From Massilia forsythiae (GTDB taxonomy: Bacteria > Pseudomonadota > Gammaproteobacteria > Burkholderiales > Burkholderiaceae_D): DNA of 64,000 bases. Of this stretch, positions 35,213 through 44,372 are shown piece after piece. The stretch is taken from the NCBI RefSeq assembly GCF_012849555.1, contig NZ_CP051685.1, positions 434,001 through 498,000 of the forward strand, written 5' to 3'. The position numbers and the translations under genes were made by a program. The notes under the pieces are model-generated. The model saw only the letters and a program-made list of their open reading frames with translations. It was not told the origin of the DNA and searched no databases. How positions within the stretch are numbered: the stretch's first letter is position 1; each line of letters opens with the position of its first letter.

Positions 35213-37810
35213 ATGCCTCAAGACCTTTCTTCCGACAACAAGGGAAGCGCCGATGACGTCCTCACCGTAGAGGAACTCGCGCACCGTCCACCCCGCCCGC
35301 GCGACGAGCGCGCCGAGAACGCGGCCTTGTCCGCGCTCGCGCACTGCCTCGCGGCCAGTCCGCGCACCGTGCTGCAGCAGATCGCCGAGCAGGCGCTGGC
35401 GCTGTGCGGCGCCGACGCGGCTGGCGTCAGCATCCTCGACGGGCCAGCCATCGAGGGCCAGGCCAAATATCCCGGTATGCTTGCAGGTACGCTGCGCCGT
35501 CATGCCCTGGCCGAGCGCGCCGCCGCGTCGGCCGGGGCCGCCGGCGCCATCGCCCAAGCCGCCGAGGTGCTGGCGGTGCCGTGGCGCCTGGACGGCACGG
35601 TGCGCGGCGCCGTGTGGATCGCCACGCGGCATGCGCAGCGCCGTTTCGACGGCGGCGATGCGCGCCTGCTCGATGCCCTTGGCGGCTTCGCCGCGGCGGC
35701 CTGGCGCCTGGGAGACCAATCGAGCGACCTGGACGCCATGCGCCGCCTGTACGGCCTGCACGCCCGCCTGGCCACCGAAACCGAACTGCAGCCGGCGCTC
35801 GACCTGATCCTGCGCAGCGCCTGCGCCTTCGCCCATGCCGAACACGGCTGCGTGCAGCTGACCGCGGCCGACGGTTCGTTCGAGACCGTGGCGCGGCGCG
35901 GCAGCGGCGGCGACGGCGACGGCGACGGCGACGGCGTGCCGTACCGCTCGACGCCGATGGTCAACCGCAACGGCGAAACGGTCGGCATGCTGCGCACCGG
36001 CCATCCGTCCAGGCAGCCGCCGGGTGACGAAGCGGTGCGCCTGGTCGACATGCTGGCCTGGACCGCGGCCGATTTCGTCGAACGCCAGCGCGCGCTGGAA
36101 CAACTGCGCCGCAACGAGCAGCGCCAGGCCTTCTTGCTCGAATTGAACGACGTGCTGCGTCCGCTGAGCGACCCGGCCCAGGTCCAGGCCGAGGCCGCGC
36201 GCGTACTCGGCCAGCACCTGCATGCCAGCCGCGTCGGCTACGGCATCGACGAAGGCAGCGGCCACCTCGCCATCAGCCGCGCCTATGCCAACGGCGTGGC
36301 CCAGCTGGACGGCCTGTACCGCTACGACGATTTCGGCGCCCACCTGCTGCCGGCGTTCCGCTCGGGGCACCTGGTGGTGCATGCGGATATCGCAAGCGAA
36401 CCGCTGGGCGAGGAAGCGCAGCGCGCCCACGCCGCGCTGCAGATCGCCGCCTCGGTCAACGCGCCGCTGGTCAAGGACGGCGCGCTGGTGGCGATCCTGT
36501 TCGTGCACCAGGACCGGCCGCGCCGCTGGAGCAAGGCCGAGATCGGGCTGATGCAGGAAACCGCCGAGCGCACCTGGGCGGCGATCGAACGCGCCCGCGC
36601 CGAACAGGCGCTGCAGGAAGCCGACCGCCGCAAGGACGAATTCCTGGCCACGCTGGCGCACGAGCTGCGCAACCCGCTGGCGCCGATCAGCAACGCCGTG
36701 CACCTGATGCGGCGCCCGGACGGGCGGCGCGTGACCGACCGCCTGATGGGCATCGTCGAGCGCCAGGTCAAGCAGATCGTCAAGCTGGTCGACGACCTGC
36801 TGGAAATCTCGCGCATCACGCGCGGCAAGATCGAGCTCGACCGGCAAGTGGTGGAACTGGCCGACGCCGTGCGCGACGCGGTCGAGACCAGCCGCCCGCT
36901 GGTCGAGCGCGCCCATCACCAGTTGACGGTATCGCTGCCGGAACAGCCGCTCACCGTGCTGGCCGACAGCATGCGCCTGACCCAGATCGTGACCAACCTG
37001 GTCAACAACGCCGCCAAGTACACCGAGGCCGGCGGCCACATCTGGCTGAGCGCCATGCACGAGGGCGACGACGTGGCGATCCGGGTGCGCGACAACGGCC
37101 TCGGCATTCCCGATAGCGAACTGCCGCGCGTGTTCGAGATGTTCGCCCAGGCGCACCAGCATGCCGCGGTGAGCGGCGCCGACGGCCTCGGCATCGGCCT
37201 GGCGATCGTGCGCAAGCTGGTCGAGATGCACGGCGGGACCGTCGAGGCGCACAGCGCCGGCGTGCACCAGGGCAGCGAATTCGTGGTGCGCCTGCCGCTG
37301 CTGCACGATGCCGAAGCCGAAGGCGACGACACGCCGTTGCCGGAACGCGGCGAGCTCGAGGACCAGCGCATCATGGTGGTGGACGACAACCGCGACGCCG
37401 CCGATACGCTGTCGCTGCTGCTGGAATCGCACGGCGCCGTGGTGCGCACCTTCTACGACGGCCGCAGTGCCCTGGCCGCGCTGGATGGATTCGCACCCGG
37501 CGCCGTGCTGCTCGACCTCGGCATGCCCGAGATGGACGGCCTGACGGTGGCGCGCTACATCCGTGCCGAAGCCCGCTTCGCCGGCACGCGCCTGCTGGCC
37601 CTGAGCGGCTGGGGCCAGGAAGCCGACCGCCAGCGCACCCGCGCCGCCGGTTTCGATCATCACCTGACCAAGCCGGTGGACTTCCCGGCGCTGCAGGCCT
37701 GGCTGACCAGCGCACCGGCGCCCGCACTGGCGGCCGCGCAGGCGGCGCCGTGCCTGGCGCCGTCCGCGCCGGTCCGGGCGGACGCGCCGCCCTCCCCGCC
37801 CTCATGCTGA
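35213..37810 (+). CDS. Hybrid sensor histidine kinase with GAF domains and a C-terminal receiver
   Basis: 865 residues, no membrane segment. Three GAF-like regions (about 35-170, 175-290, 305-460) precede HisKA with phospho-acceptor His483 in LATLAHELRNPLAPI, HATPase with N-box NNAAKYT (about 598), DNGLGIP and GLGIGLAIV, and a receiver domain from IMVVDDNRDAADTL with phospho-acceptor Asp768 (LLDLGMPEMDG) and Lys820. It is a soluble hybrid kinase sensing an unknown small ligand or redox cue. Residues 233-240 are four Gly-Asp pairs encoded by (GGCGAC)4. Its stop overlaps the start of the following hydrolase gene. Confidence 0.93.
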   Translation: MPQDLSSDNKGSADDVLTVEELAHRPPRPRDERAENAALSALAHCLAASPRTVLQQIAEQALALCGADAAGVSILDGPAIEGQAKYPGMLAGTLRRHALAERAAASAGAAGAIAQAAEVLAVPWRLDGTVRGAVWIATRHAQRRFDGGDARLLDALGGFAAAAWRLGDQSSDLDAMRRLYGLHARLATETELQPALDLILRSACAFAHAEHGCVQLTAADGSFETVARRGSGGDGDGDGDGVPYRSTPMVNRNGETVGMLRTGHPSRQPPGDEAVRLVDMLAWTAADFVERQRALEQLRRNEQRQAFLLELNDVLRPLSDPAQVQAEAARVLGQHLHASRVGYGIDEGSGHLAISRAYANGVAQLDGLYRYDDFGAHLLPAFRSGHLVVHADIASEPLGEEAQRAHAALQIAASVNAPLVKDGALVAILFVHQDRPRRWSKAEIGLMQETAERTWAAIERARAEQALQEADRRKDEFLATLAHELRNPLAPISNAVHLMRRPDGRRVTDRLMGIVERQVKQIVKLVDDLLEISRITRGKIELDRQVVELADAVRDAVETSRPLVERAHHQLTVSLPEQPLTVLADSMRLTQIVTNLVNNAAKYTEAGGHIWLSAMHEGDDVAIRVRDNGLGIPDSELPRVFEMFAQAHQHAAVSGADGLGIGLAIVRKLVEMHGGTVEAHSAGVHQGSEFVVRLPLLHDAEAEGDDTPLPERGELEDQRIMVVDDNRDAADTLSLLLESHGAVVRTFYDGRSALAALDGFAPGAVLLDLGMPEMDGLTVARYIRAEARFAGTRLLALSGWGQEADRQRTRAAGFDHHLTKPVDFPALQAWLTSAPAPALAAAQAAPCLAPSAPVRADAPPSPPSC
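35909..35932 (+). repeat. In-frame hexanucleotide tandem repeat (GGCGAC)4
   Basis: Four perfect copies of GGCGAC encode Gly-Asp x4 in the linker inside the second GAF region of the hybrid kinase. Copy-number change would keep the frame. Confidence 0.85.
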
Positions 37811-38610
37811 CGCTGGAAACCATCGTGCGCCGTCCGGCGCGGCCGCGTGCGGGCGCGCCGCGCCTGCTGCTGGTACACGGCATCTGCGTCGGCGCCTGGG
37901 TCTGGGAAGAACACTTCATGCCCTACCTGGCCGACGCCGGCTTCGAAGTCCACGCGCTCAGCCTGCGCGGCCACGGCGCCAGCGCGGGACGCGACCGCCT
38001 CGACGACTGGCGCCTGGCCGACTACACCGAAGACCTGCGGCGCACCGCGGCGGCGCTGGATGACGCGCCGCTGGTGGTGATCGGCCACTCGCTGGGCGGC
38101 GCCGTGGTGCAGGACTGGCTGCGCGGCGGCGGCAAGGCGCTCGGCGCCGCCCTGCTGGCCTCGGTGCCGCCGTGGGGCCTGGCCTGGTCCGCCTGGCAGA
38201 TGCTGTGGAGCGCGCCCGACCTGTTCCAGCAGATGCTGCGCCTGGGCGGCGACGCTGCGGCGCTCGACCCGGCCGTCATGCGGCGCAACCTGTTTTCCGA
38301 CGACCTGCCGGATGCCGACTATGCGCGCTTCATCGCCCGCACCGGCGGCGAATCGCGCCGGGTCGGCATGGAACTGCAGGGCTGGCGCCCGTTCGCGCCG
38401 GCGCCCTGGCGCGCGCCGCCGATGTTTGTGCTGGGCGGCGCGGCCGACCGCTTCATCGGCGCCGACGCGGTGCGCGGCAGCGCCGCCTACTATGGCGTGC
38501 CCTCGCTGCTGGTGCCGCGCATGGCGCACGCGCTGATGCTGGAGCCGCGCTGGGAAGCGGCGGCGCGCCCGCTGCGCGACTGGCTGGAACGGCTGTCCTC
38601 CCATCCCTGA
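37804..38610 (+). CDS. Alpha/beta-hydrolase fold protein
   Basis: 268 residues. LLLVHGICVGAWVWEEHF is the oxyanion-hole strand, GHSLGGA the nucleophile elbow (Ser near 97), GGAADRFIGADAV supplies the acid and MAHALMLEP the histidine, giving a complete Ser-Asp-His triad. No signal peptide. The ATG lies within the last codons of the histidine kinase gene (ATGCTGA overlap), implying translational coupling, which is unusual for a hydrolase and a kinase. An in-frame start 18 codons upstream would overlap much further. The substrate cannot be told from sequence: esters, lactones or amides are possible. Confidence 0.85.
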   Translation: MLTLETIVRRPARPRAGAPRLLLVHGICVGAWVWEEHFMPYLADAGFEVHALSLRGHGASAGRDRLDDWRLADYTEDLRRTAAALDDAPLVVIGHSLGGAVVQDWLRGGGKALGAALLASVPPWGLAWSAWQMLWSAPDLFQQMLRLGGDAAALDPAVMRRNLFSDDLPDADYARFIARTGGESRRVGMELQGWRPFAPAPWRAPPMFVLGGAADRFIGADAVRGSAAYYGVPSLLVPRMAHALMLEPRWEAAARPLRDWLERLSSHP

Positions 38611-38844
38611 ATCGCCCCTTCCCCGTGACGTATGCGGGCCGCCCGGCCCGGCCGCGCCGTGCGCTGCGCCACCCGGATCGGGTAGGCAGTGCAACCGTTC
38701 CGTTTCTTTTTCCCAATCCGGCAATCGGCATGCATGAAGTAACCGATGTCACCAAAAATCACTTTGATTAGTATCAAATTTTCTGTTTAGATGAGCTATA
38801 TTTATGGTTGAACGATAACCATCGGTTACCAAGCGGAGAATACC

Positions 38845-39771
38845 GTGCTGGTTCCAAGCGCAGAAATCATGCTGGTATTGATGCCCCTGGCCGGCGTCAC
38901 CGCCTTTTTGCTGGCGCGCCAGCAACAGCGCATTGCACGCCAGGGCCGCGACATGGACATCCTGCAGCGCGCGGCGCGCGACATGGAAGCCCTGCTCGAC
39001 CATGCGCCGCTCGGTTTCGCCGTCTTCGATTGCCAGCTGTGCTACGTGCGCATCAACCGCATGCTCGCCGACATCAACGGCTTGAGCGCGGAAGAGCATT
39101 TCGGCAAGCAGCTGCGCGACGTGGTGCCCGAGATCGCGGCGGCCACCGAGATCAGCCTGCAGCAAGTGCTGCGCACCGGCCGGCCGATGGTCGGCCTGGT
39201 GTTCGAGGGCAGCACCGCCGCCCAGCCGGGCACGCGCCGCACTTTCCGCGAAAGCATGCATCCGCTGGTCGGACCGGACGGCGGCCTGCTGGGCGTGTCG
39301 GTGACCACCGAGGACATCACCGAGCAGACGCGCCTGGCGAACGCGCTGCGCGACAGCGAAGCGCGCGAGCGGCGCCGCGCCGCCGAACTGGAAAGCGTGC
39401 TGGAAACCACGCCTGCCTCGATCTTCATCGCCACCGACCGCGCCTGCCGCCACGTGCGCGCCAACGGCATGGGCCGGCGCATGCTGCGCCTGCAGCCGGC
39501 GGAAAGTCCGTCGCTGAGCGGACCGGGCATGCGCGCGTTCGACGTGGTGATCGACGGCCGCCCGGTGGCCGTGGACGACCTGCCGCTGCAGCGCGCCGCC
39601 GCCAGCGGCGAGGAAGTCTGGGGCCGGCACATGGCGATCCGTTTCGCCCCCGACGACCTGCTGCACATCGTCGTCAACGCCACCCCGCTACGCGACGAAA
39701 CCGGCAAGGTGACCGGCGCCACCTGCGCCGTCCTCGAAACTTCCAAGCACCACTGTGCGACGGCCGGTTGA
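38845..39771 (+). CDS. PAS-domain protein with one membrane segment and no output domain
   Basis: 308 residues from GTG, with GGAG at a 6-base spacing. N-terminal hydrophobic segment MLVPSAEIMLVLMPLAGVTAFLL, a short coiled coil, a PAS domain (about 50-165, ending GVSVTTEDITEQTRL), a coiled coil, and a second PAS-like region (about 190-300, ending TGATCAVLETSK). No kinase, GGDEF or methyl-accepting domain follows; the protein stops right after the second PAS. It could be a stand-alone sensor acting on a partner, or the remnant of a longer sensor. Upstream, 38611-38844 holds an AT-rich promoter-like stretch. Confidence 0.75.
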   Translation: MLVPSAEIMLVLMPLAGVTAFLLARQQQRIARQGRDMDILQRAARDMEALLDHAPLGFAVFDCQLCYVRINRMLADINGLSAEEHFGKQLRDVVPEIAAATEISLQQVLRTGRPMVGLVFEGSTAAQPGTRRTFRESMHPLVGPDGGLLGVSVTTEDITEQTRLANALRDSEARERRRAAELESVLETTPASIFIATDRACRHVRANGMGRRMLRLQPAESPSLSGPGMRAFDVVIDGRPVAVDDLPLQRAAASGEEVWGRHMAIRFAPDDLLHIVVNATPLRDETGKVTGATCAVLETSKHHCATAG

Positions 39772-39884
39772 AGCCGGCGTCATGCCATTGTCATGATTTC
39801 GTAACAATTATTAACACAATGTTGGCGTAATGACGCGGTCGTGATATATCATTGATAACAAACAATGCTGTCTGCGGAAATTCC

Positions 39885-40097
39885 ATGCGGACCGACATCA
39901 TGACCCAACGACGAATCGACGAAGAAACCGGAATGACGGTCGAATACGCGCTCTTCCTGAAACAGACGCGCGGCCTCGGCTTCGCCCTGGCTTACCTCGA
40001 CAGCTGCGGCGTGCCGTCCGACATATTGATGCGTACGGTGCGCGACCCGCTGGCGACGCGTCACCACGAACGCCGCCAGCAGCCGCGCTGCGCCTGA
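39885..40097 (+). CDS. Small hypothetical protein, 70 residues
   Basis: MRTDIMTQRRIDEETGMTV followed by EYALFLKQTRGLGFALAYLDSCGVP and ending RHHERRQQPRCA. The middle looks like two amphipathic helices, with a basic tail. I know similar short proteins (LGxALAYLDxCxVP) as hypothetical proteins in Oxalobacteraceae, but no function. The AT-rich upstream region has TTGTCA (39788-39793) and TTAACA (39811-39816) 17 bases apart as a possible promoter. A start five codons later (39900) is equally possible. Confidence 0.55.
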   Translation: MRTDIMTQRRIDEETGMTVEYALFLKQTRGLGFALAYLDSCGVPSDILMRTVRDPLATRHHERRQQPRCA

Positions 40098-40098
40098 T

Positions 40099-41634
40099 TC
40101 ATCCCGCCTTTTTCGACGCCATGCGCAGCCGGCGCGCGCCCAGCACGGTCGCGGTCGCGCTCAGCGCCAGCCCGCCACAGGCGAGCAGGACCAGCACCGC
40201 CTCGCGCAGCCAGCCGGCATCCAGCATGGCCGGCAAGTCCCAGCTGTGCAGGAAGTTGAACAGCCAGCGCCCCAGCCGCTGCGAGCGGTCCATGCCCGAT
40301 TCCACGCTGCCGGTGAACGGGTCCAGGTGCACCCAGGTCCGTCCTTCATCGGCATAGGTCACGCGCAGCACCGGCAGGCGCTTGTCGTCGGCGCCGTACA
40401 TCGACTGCACCTGGCGCTTGTAGTAATAGGCGTCGTAGGCGTGCAGTACGTCGTGTCCCTCGACGGCGGCCGGCAGCAGGCGCCGCGCGGCCTGCAGCAG
40501 CGTTGCATCGGGCCAGCGCCGCAGCACCCGGAATGCCGTTCCCTGCCCCGCCTGCGTCGACGCGGCGTTTGGCGCCACCAGGCGCGTGCCGTTGCCGCCG
40601 TCGCGCGCCAGCAGGTAGGGCTGGCCGCCCAGCACGCGCCATTCGAGTTCGACGGCACCGAAGCCGTCCGCATCCAGCAGCGCCAGCGCGGCCGCCACGC
40701 CGATGTCCGGCCGCAGCTGCCCCGGGCGCCCGCCCGCGAAGGCGGCGGCGTCCGGCGCGCGCCCGCGCGCATCGAAGATGCCGAGCGGGTTCATCGACAT
40801 CAGCCCGCTCAGGATCCAGCCGAACAGCAGCAGTCCGAACGCCAGCCCCAGCACGTGGTGCCAGTGCAGCACCGCTTCGCGGAACGGCGATTTGCGGCCG
40901 TTCTTGTAGCGTCCCTTGAAACGCCAGCGCCAGATGCCGTTCAGGATACCGGTGAATGCCGCCACCACGCCCAGCGCGGACAGGACGATGACGGTCCAGG
41001 TCCAGGCCGGATCGGAAGGCTGGTTGCGCAGCATGTACAGCCAGTGCAGCCAGGCGCCGGCGAAGTTCCACAGCCGCTGCGCGCGCGGCGCGTCCAGCAG
41101 CACCTGGCCGGTGGCCGACGACAGGTACAGCCGGGTCGCCGCCGCATCGTCCATGTCGACCACGTGCAGCGGCCGGTGGGCGTCGAAGGCGCGCGCATGG
41201 GTCCAGCGGTCTTCCATCACCGTGCCGGCGTAATGCGCGGCGGCGCCCGGCACGAAGACGCGCGCGCCGGCCAGCGCCTCGACAGCGCCGACCGGCCCGG
41301 CCGCCGCGCCGTCGAGCGCATCGACCGCCCGCACCGCGCCGTCGCCGTCGACCAGTACGTAGAACGGACGGCCGCGGATCGAGGTCAGCACCAGCGACTG
41401 CACCGCGCCGGGGGCGCGCGCATGCGCCAGCGCCGCCGCCGGCCCGATACAGCAGCCATCCCGGCGCAGCGCCGGCAGATTGGCCAGGCGTTCGGCCGGC
41501 GTCAGCTTCGGATAGCCGGCGAACAGCATGACCATGCCGCTGGCGAACCAGAGCGCCATCAACGCGCACATCAGCACGCCGGTCCAGCGATGCACCAGGA
41601 AGACGCTGCGTTTCATACGGCCAGCGAGTGCCAT
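40099..41634 (-). CDS. PepSY-associated membrane protein (metal/siderophore reductase-like)
   Basis: 511 residues. Four main transmembrane segments: FLVHRWTGVLMCALMALWF near the start, WTVIVLSALGVVAAFTGIL, HHVLGLAFGLLLFGWILSG and LREAVLVLLACGGLALSAT near the end, with PepSY-like periplasmic regions between. Conserved histidines (HRW, HWLY, HWHHVLG, FLHSWD) suggest haem or metal binding, as in the PiuB/FecR-neighbour ferric-chelate reductase group. It is directly downstream of a TonB siderophore-type receptor (12 bases). The start could also be the ATG at 41616 (MKRSVFLVHRW). Confidence 0.85.
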   Translation of the reverse strand: MALAGRMKRSVFLVHRWTGVLMCALMALWFASGMVMLFAGYPKLTPAERLANLPALRRDGCCIGPAAALAHARAPGAVQSLVLTSIRGRPFYVLVDGDGAVRAVDALDGAAAGPVGAVEALAGARVFVPGAAAHYAGTVMEDRWTHARAFDAHRPLHVVDMDDAAATRLYLSSATGQVLLDAPRAQRLWNFAGAWLHWLYMLRNQPSDPAWTWTVIVLSALGVVAAFTGILNGIWRWRFKGRYKNGRKSPFREAVLHWHHVLGLAFGLLLFGWILSGLMSMNPLGIFDARGRAPDAAAFAGGRPGQLRPDIGVAAALALLDADGFGAVELEWRVLGGQPYLLARDGGNGTRLVAPNAASTQAGQGTAFRVLRRWPDATLLQAARRLLPAAVEGHDVLHAYDAYYYKRQVQSMYGADDKRLPVLRVTYADEGRTWVHLDPFTGSVESGMDRSQRLGRWLFNFLHSWDLPAMLDAGWLREAVLVLLACGGLALSATATVLGARRLRMASKKAG

Positions 41635-41645
41635 GCCGGCCCCGC

Positions 41646-43778
41646 TCAAAAGCGCTGGTCGAGCACCAGCTCGACGCGCCGGCTCGGCCCCGCCAGCCAC
41701 TGGGTCGGCGTGTAGTAGGCAGTGTCGTAGTAGCGCTTGTCGAACACGTTGAAAGCGCGCAGCGCGAGGCTGGTGCGCGCCGCCGCCTGCCAGCGCAGCA
41801 GCAGGTCGGTGACGGTGTACGACGGCATGCGCAGGGTGTCGCCATTGTCGGCGAAGCGCGCGCCCACGTGGCGCAGCCCGGCGCCGGCGTTCCAGCCGGG
41901 CGCGACATCCCGGCCGAGCCACAGGTTGGCCAGGCGGCGCGGCACGTCGGGCGGCAGCTTGCCGGCGCGCGACACCGGCACGCCGTTGTCCTGCTCGGTG
42001 AAGTCGTCGAAGCGGGCGCGCAGCAGGGACGCGTTGGCGTCCAGCGTCCAGCCCGCGGCCAGCGCCAGCGTCAGGCTGCCTTCGATGCCGCGCGAGGAAC
42101 GGCGTCCGACCTGGATGCTGCGCGCCGGATCCTGCGGATCGCGCGTGAGCAGGTTGTTCTTCCGGATGTCGTAGGCGGCCAGCGTCCATTCGCCATGCCT
42201 GTCCCAGAACGACCGCTTGGCGCCCACCTCGAACTGGCGCCCGCTGGCGTTTTCGAAAGCGCTGCTGGCCGGCGACAGGAAGAACAGCGCGCCGACCGGA
42301 TCGGCCGCGCGCGCAACCTGGGCATACAGCGCCAGCGCCGGATCGGCCTGGTAGACCGTGCCCAGGCGCCAGCCGGTGTCGGCGAAGGTCTTGTCGTAGA
42401 CCGGCACACCCGCCACCAGGTTGGTGCGCACCAGGCCGGCATGGTCGTAGCGCACGCCGCCCAGCACCGACCAGCGTTCGTCCAGCTGCAGCCGGTCTTC
42501 CAGGAACAAGGCGTACTGGCGCGCCGCGATACGGTAGCGCGGAATCGTCGGCTCGGGACTGGTGAACAGGCCGGCGATCGGATTAAAGGCATCGACCGCC
42601 GGCGGCGAGCCGACGTAGGTGTTGTTGGCGTGGGTGAAGCGGCTGCGGCTGAGATCGAACCCGCCCGAGACCTGGTTCTCCAGCCCGAACAGGCGGCCCT
42701 TGACGCTGGCATCGGTGGTGTTGCCGGTCTGCGCCTGGTCGTGCAGGATTTCGGTGTCGTCGGCACGGTCGACCAGGCGCGTGGCCGGATTCCAGACGTA
42801 GCTTTCGGCGTTGCGCCAATGGCGCCGGCTGGCGACGTGGTACAGGCGGCTGCGCACGCGCACGGCCGCGTTCGGGCGCCACTCCAGCGCCAGGTCGGCC
42901 CAGGTGTCCTCGTACGCAATCGTGCTGTCGGCGACGTTGTAGTTCTTCTCGCGCAGCGCCTCCAGCTGGCGGCCGTCGACCAGCGGCGTGCCGAAGTAGC
43001 GCATCGGTTTCTGGCGCCCCTGCGCCAGGCTGAGTTTCAGGTTCAGTTCGGGCGAGACGTCGAAGCGCAGCGCGCCGGACAGCGCATGGCTGCTGGACTC
43101 GCCCATGTCGACCCAGCCGCCGGAGCGCTCGCCGCTCGCGTCGACGCGGTACGACCAGCGCTCGTCGATGGCGCCGCCGCTGCCCGCGGCCAGGCGGCGC
43201 GTGCCCTGGCTGCCGACGGCGGCCTGCAGCTCGCTTTCCGGCGCCCTGCGCGACGGCTGCTTCGGGATCACGTTGACGACGCCGCCGATCGCGCCCTCGC
43301 CATAGATCACCGAAGCCGGCCCGCGCAGCACCTCGATGCGCTCGACCGACCAGGTGTCGAACGGATAGGTGACGCCCACGCCGCCGTACTGGCGCATGCC
43401 GTCGACCAGGCGCATCACGGACACGGTGTCGGTGAAGCCGCGCGCGGCCAGCGAGGAGCCGCCGTTGCCGGGATGCGGCAGGCCGCTCAGGCCGGGCGCA
43501 CGCGTGATGGCGCGGGTGAGAATGGTGTCGCCGCGCTGCTCCAGCTGGGCGCGCGTGATGACGTCGACGCTGGCCGGCGTCTGCATGCGCGTGATATCGA
43601 GATGCGAGCCGGTGGCGGCGCGCTCGTCCAGGCGGGCGTTGTCCGCAGTGGCGCTGACGACGACTTGCGGGATCGGCTGCGTGGCGGCGCTCTCTTGTGC
43701 GGACGCCTGCTGGGCGTGGGCAAGCGGGATGGCGGCGGCGAGCGCGCTCAGCGCCGCCGGGATGCGGATGGGGTTCAT
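41646..43778 (-). CDS. TonB-dependent siderophore/metal receptor
   Basis: 710 residues. Signal peptide MNPIRIPAALSALAAAIPLAHA, plug with LAARGFTDTVSVMRLVDGMRQYGG and ERIEVLRGPASVIYGEGAIGGVVNVIPK (the siderophore-receptor version of this motif), barrel ending PSRRVELVLDQRF with terminal Phe. AGGAA precedes the ATG. The gene is followed by a PepSY membrane protein and preceded by a DUF2946 protein, an arrangement seen around copper- and iron-complex receptors. The metal or chelator cannot be told, and I saw no obvious Fur box upstream. Confidence 0.9.
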   Translation of the reverse strand: MNPIRIPAALSALAAAIPLAHAQQASAQESAATQPIPQVVVSATADNARLDERAATGSHLDITRMQTPASVDVITRAQLEQRGDTILTRAITRAPGLSGLPHPGNGGSSLAARGFTDTVSVMRLVDGMRQYGGVGVTYPFDTWSVERIEVLRGPASVIYGEGAIGGVVNVIPKQPSRRAPESELQAAVGSQGTRRLAAGSGGAIDERWSYRVDASGERSGGWVDMGESSSHALSGALRFDVSPELNLKLSLAQGRQKPMRYFGTPLVDGRQLEALREKNYNVADSTIAYEDTWADLALEWRPNAAVRVRSRLYHVASRRHWRNAESYVWNPATRLVDRADDTEILHDQAQTGNTTDASVKGRLFGLENQVSGGFDLSRSRFTHANNTYVGSPPAVDAFNPIAGLFTSPEPTIPRYRIAARQYALFLEDRLQLDERWSVLGGVRYDHAGLVRTNLVAGVPVYDKTFADTGWRLGTVYQADPALALYAQVARAADPVGALFFLSPASSAFENASGRQFEVGAKRSFWDRHGEWTLAAYDIRKNNLLTRDPQDPARSIQVGRRSSRGIEGSLTLALAAGWTLDANASLLRARFDDFTEQDNGVPVSRAGKLPPDVPRRLANLWLGRDVAPGWNAGAGLRHVGARFADNGDTLRMPSYTVTDLLLRWQAAARTSLALRAFNVFDKRYYDTAYYTPTQWLAGPSRRVELVLDQRF

Positions 43779-43932
43779 GCTGGTTCCTGTACTGTTCCTG
43801 GGCTGTGATGCGATCGATGGATATAGCGGCGCGCAGGCAGCGGCGCACAGGCAGCGGCGCGCGGACGCAGCCGGGCGCGCAGGCACGCCGGCAATCCGGT
43901 CGATCACGGAGGCGGCGCGGGGCCGCGAAGGG

Positions 43933-44343
43933 TCAAGCCAGGAAAGGCGGTGCGCGCGCCTGCGCCGGCGACCACGAGAACAGCGGGCGCGGCGCCTGGA
44001 AGAACAGCGTGGGGAACAGGTCGTGCCCGCCCAGCACGGCGAACGGCGCCGGCACCTGCGGCGGCAAGCCGAAGCTGCCGGCGTGGGTGACGCAATAGCC
44101 GCAGTGCGTCATCCCCTTGATCAGCTTGTCGGAGGCCGATTCGCCGGACGGGTCCGGCGCGGCGGGCATGGCCATCGTTTCCATGCCCATGGCGGTACAG
44201 ACTTCCAGGCCGGCGGACGGGTCCGCGGCGATGGGAAGCCAGGCATTCACGGCGTGGGAAGCCACCGGGACGAGCGCATTGAACAGGATCGCCAGGATGG
44301 CGATCCAGACGTACGCGACCCAGTGTTTTGTCGTCCTGACCAT
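43933..44343 (-). CDS. DUF2946-family small membrane/periplasmic protein
   Basis: 136 residues. One N-terminal hydrophobic segment (WVAYVWIAILAILFNALVPV), then a short periplasmic domain with Cys and His pattern LEVCTAMGMETMAMP and THCGYCVTHAGS, typical of DUF2946. The methionine/cysteine/histidine content suggests copper or other metal binding. It precedes the TonB receptor and PepSY protein genes on the same strand. The start chosen avoids reading through repeat copy 6; the alternative ATG 22 codons upstream lies in the repeat. Confidence 0.8.
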   Translation of the reverse strand: MVRTTKHWVAYVWIAILAILFNALVPVASHAVNAWLPIAADPSAGLEVCTAMGMETMAMPAAPDPSGESASDKLIKGMTHCGYCVTHAGSFGLPPQVPAPFAVLGGHDLFPTLFFQAPRPLFSWSPAQARAPPFLA

Positions 44344-44372
44344 GCGGGCATTATAGGACACGTACGCGTAAA

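Noticed and set aside
38795..38830. ATGGTT/AACCAT inverted arms upstream of the PAS gene
   Set aside because: Only six bases per arm in an AT-rich region; too likely by chance to call an operator.
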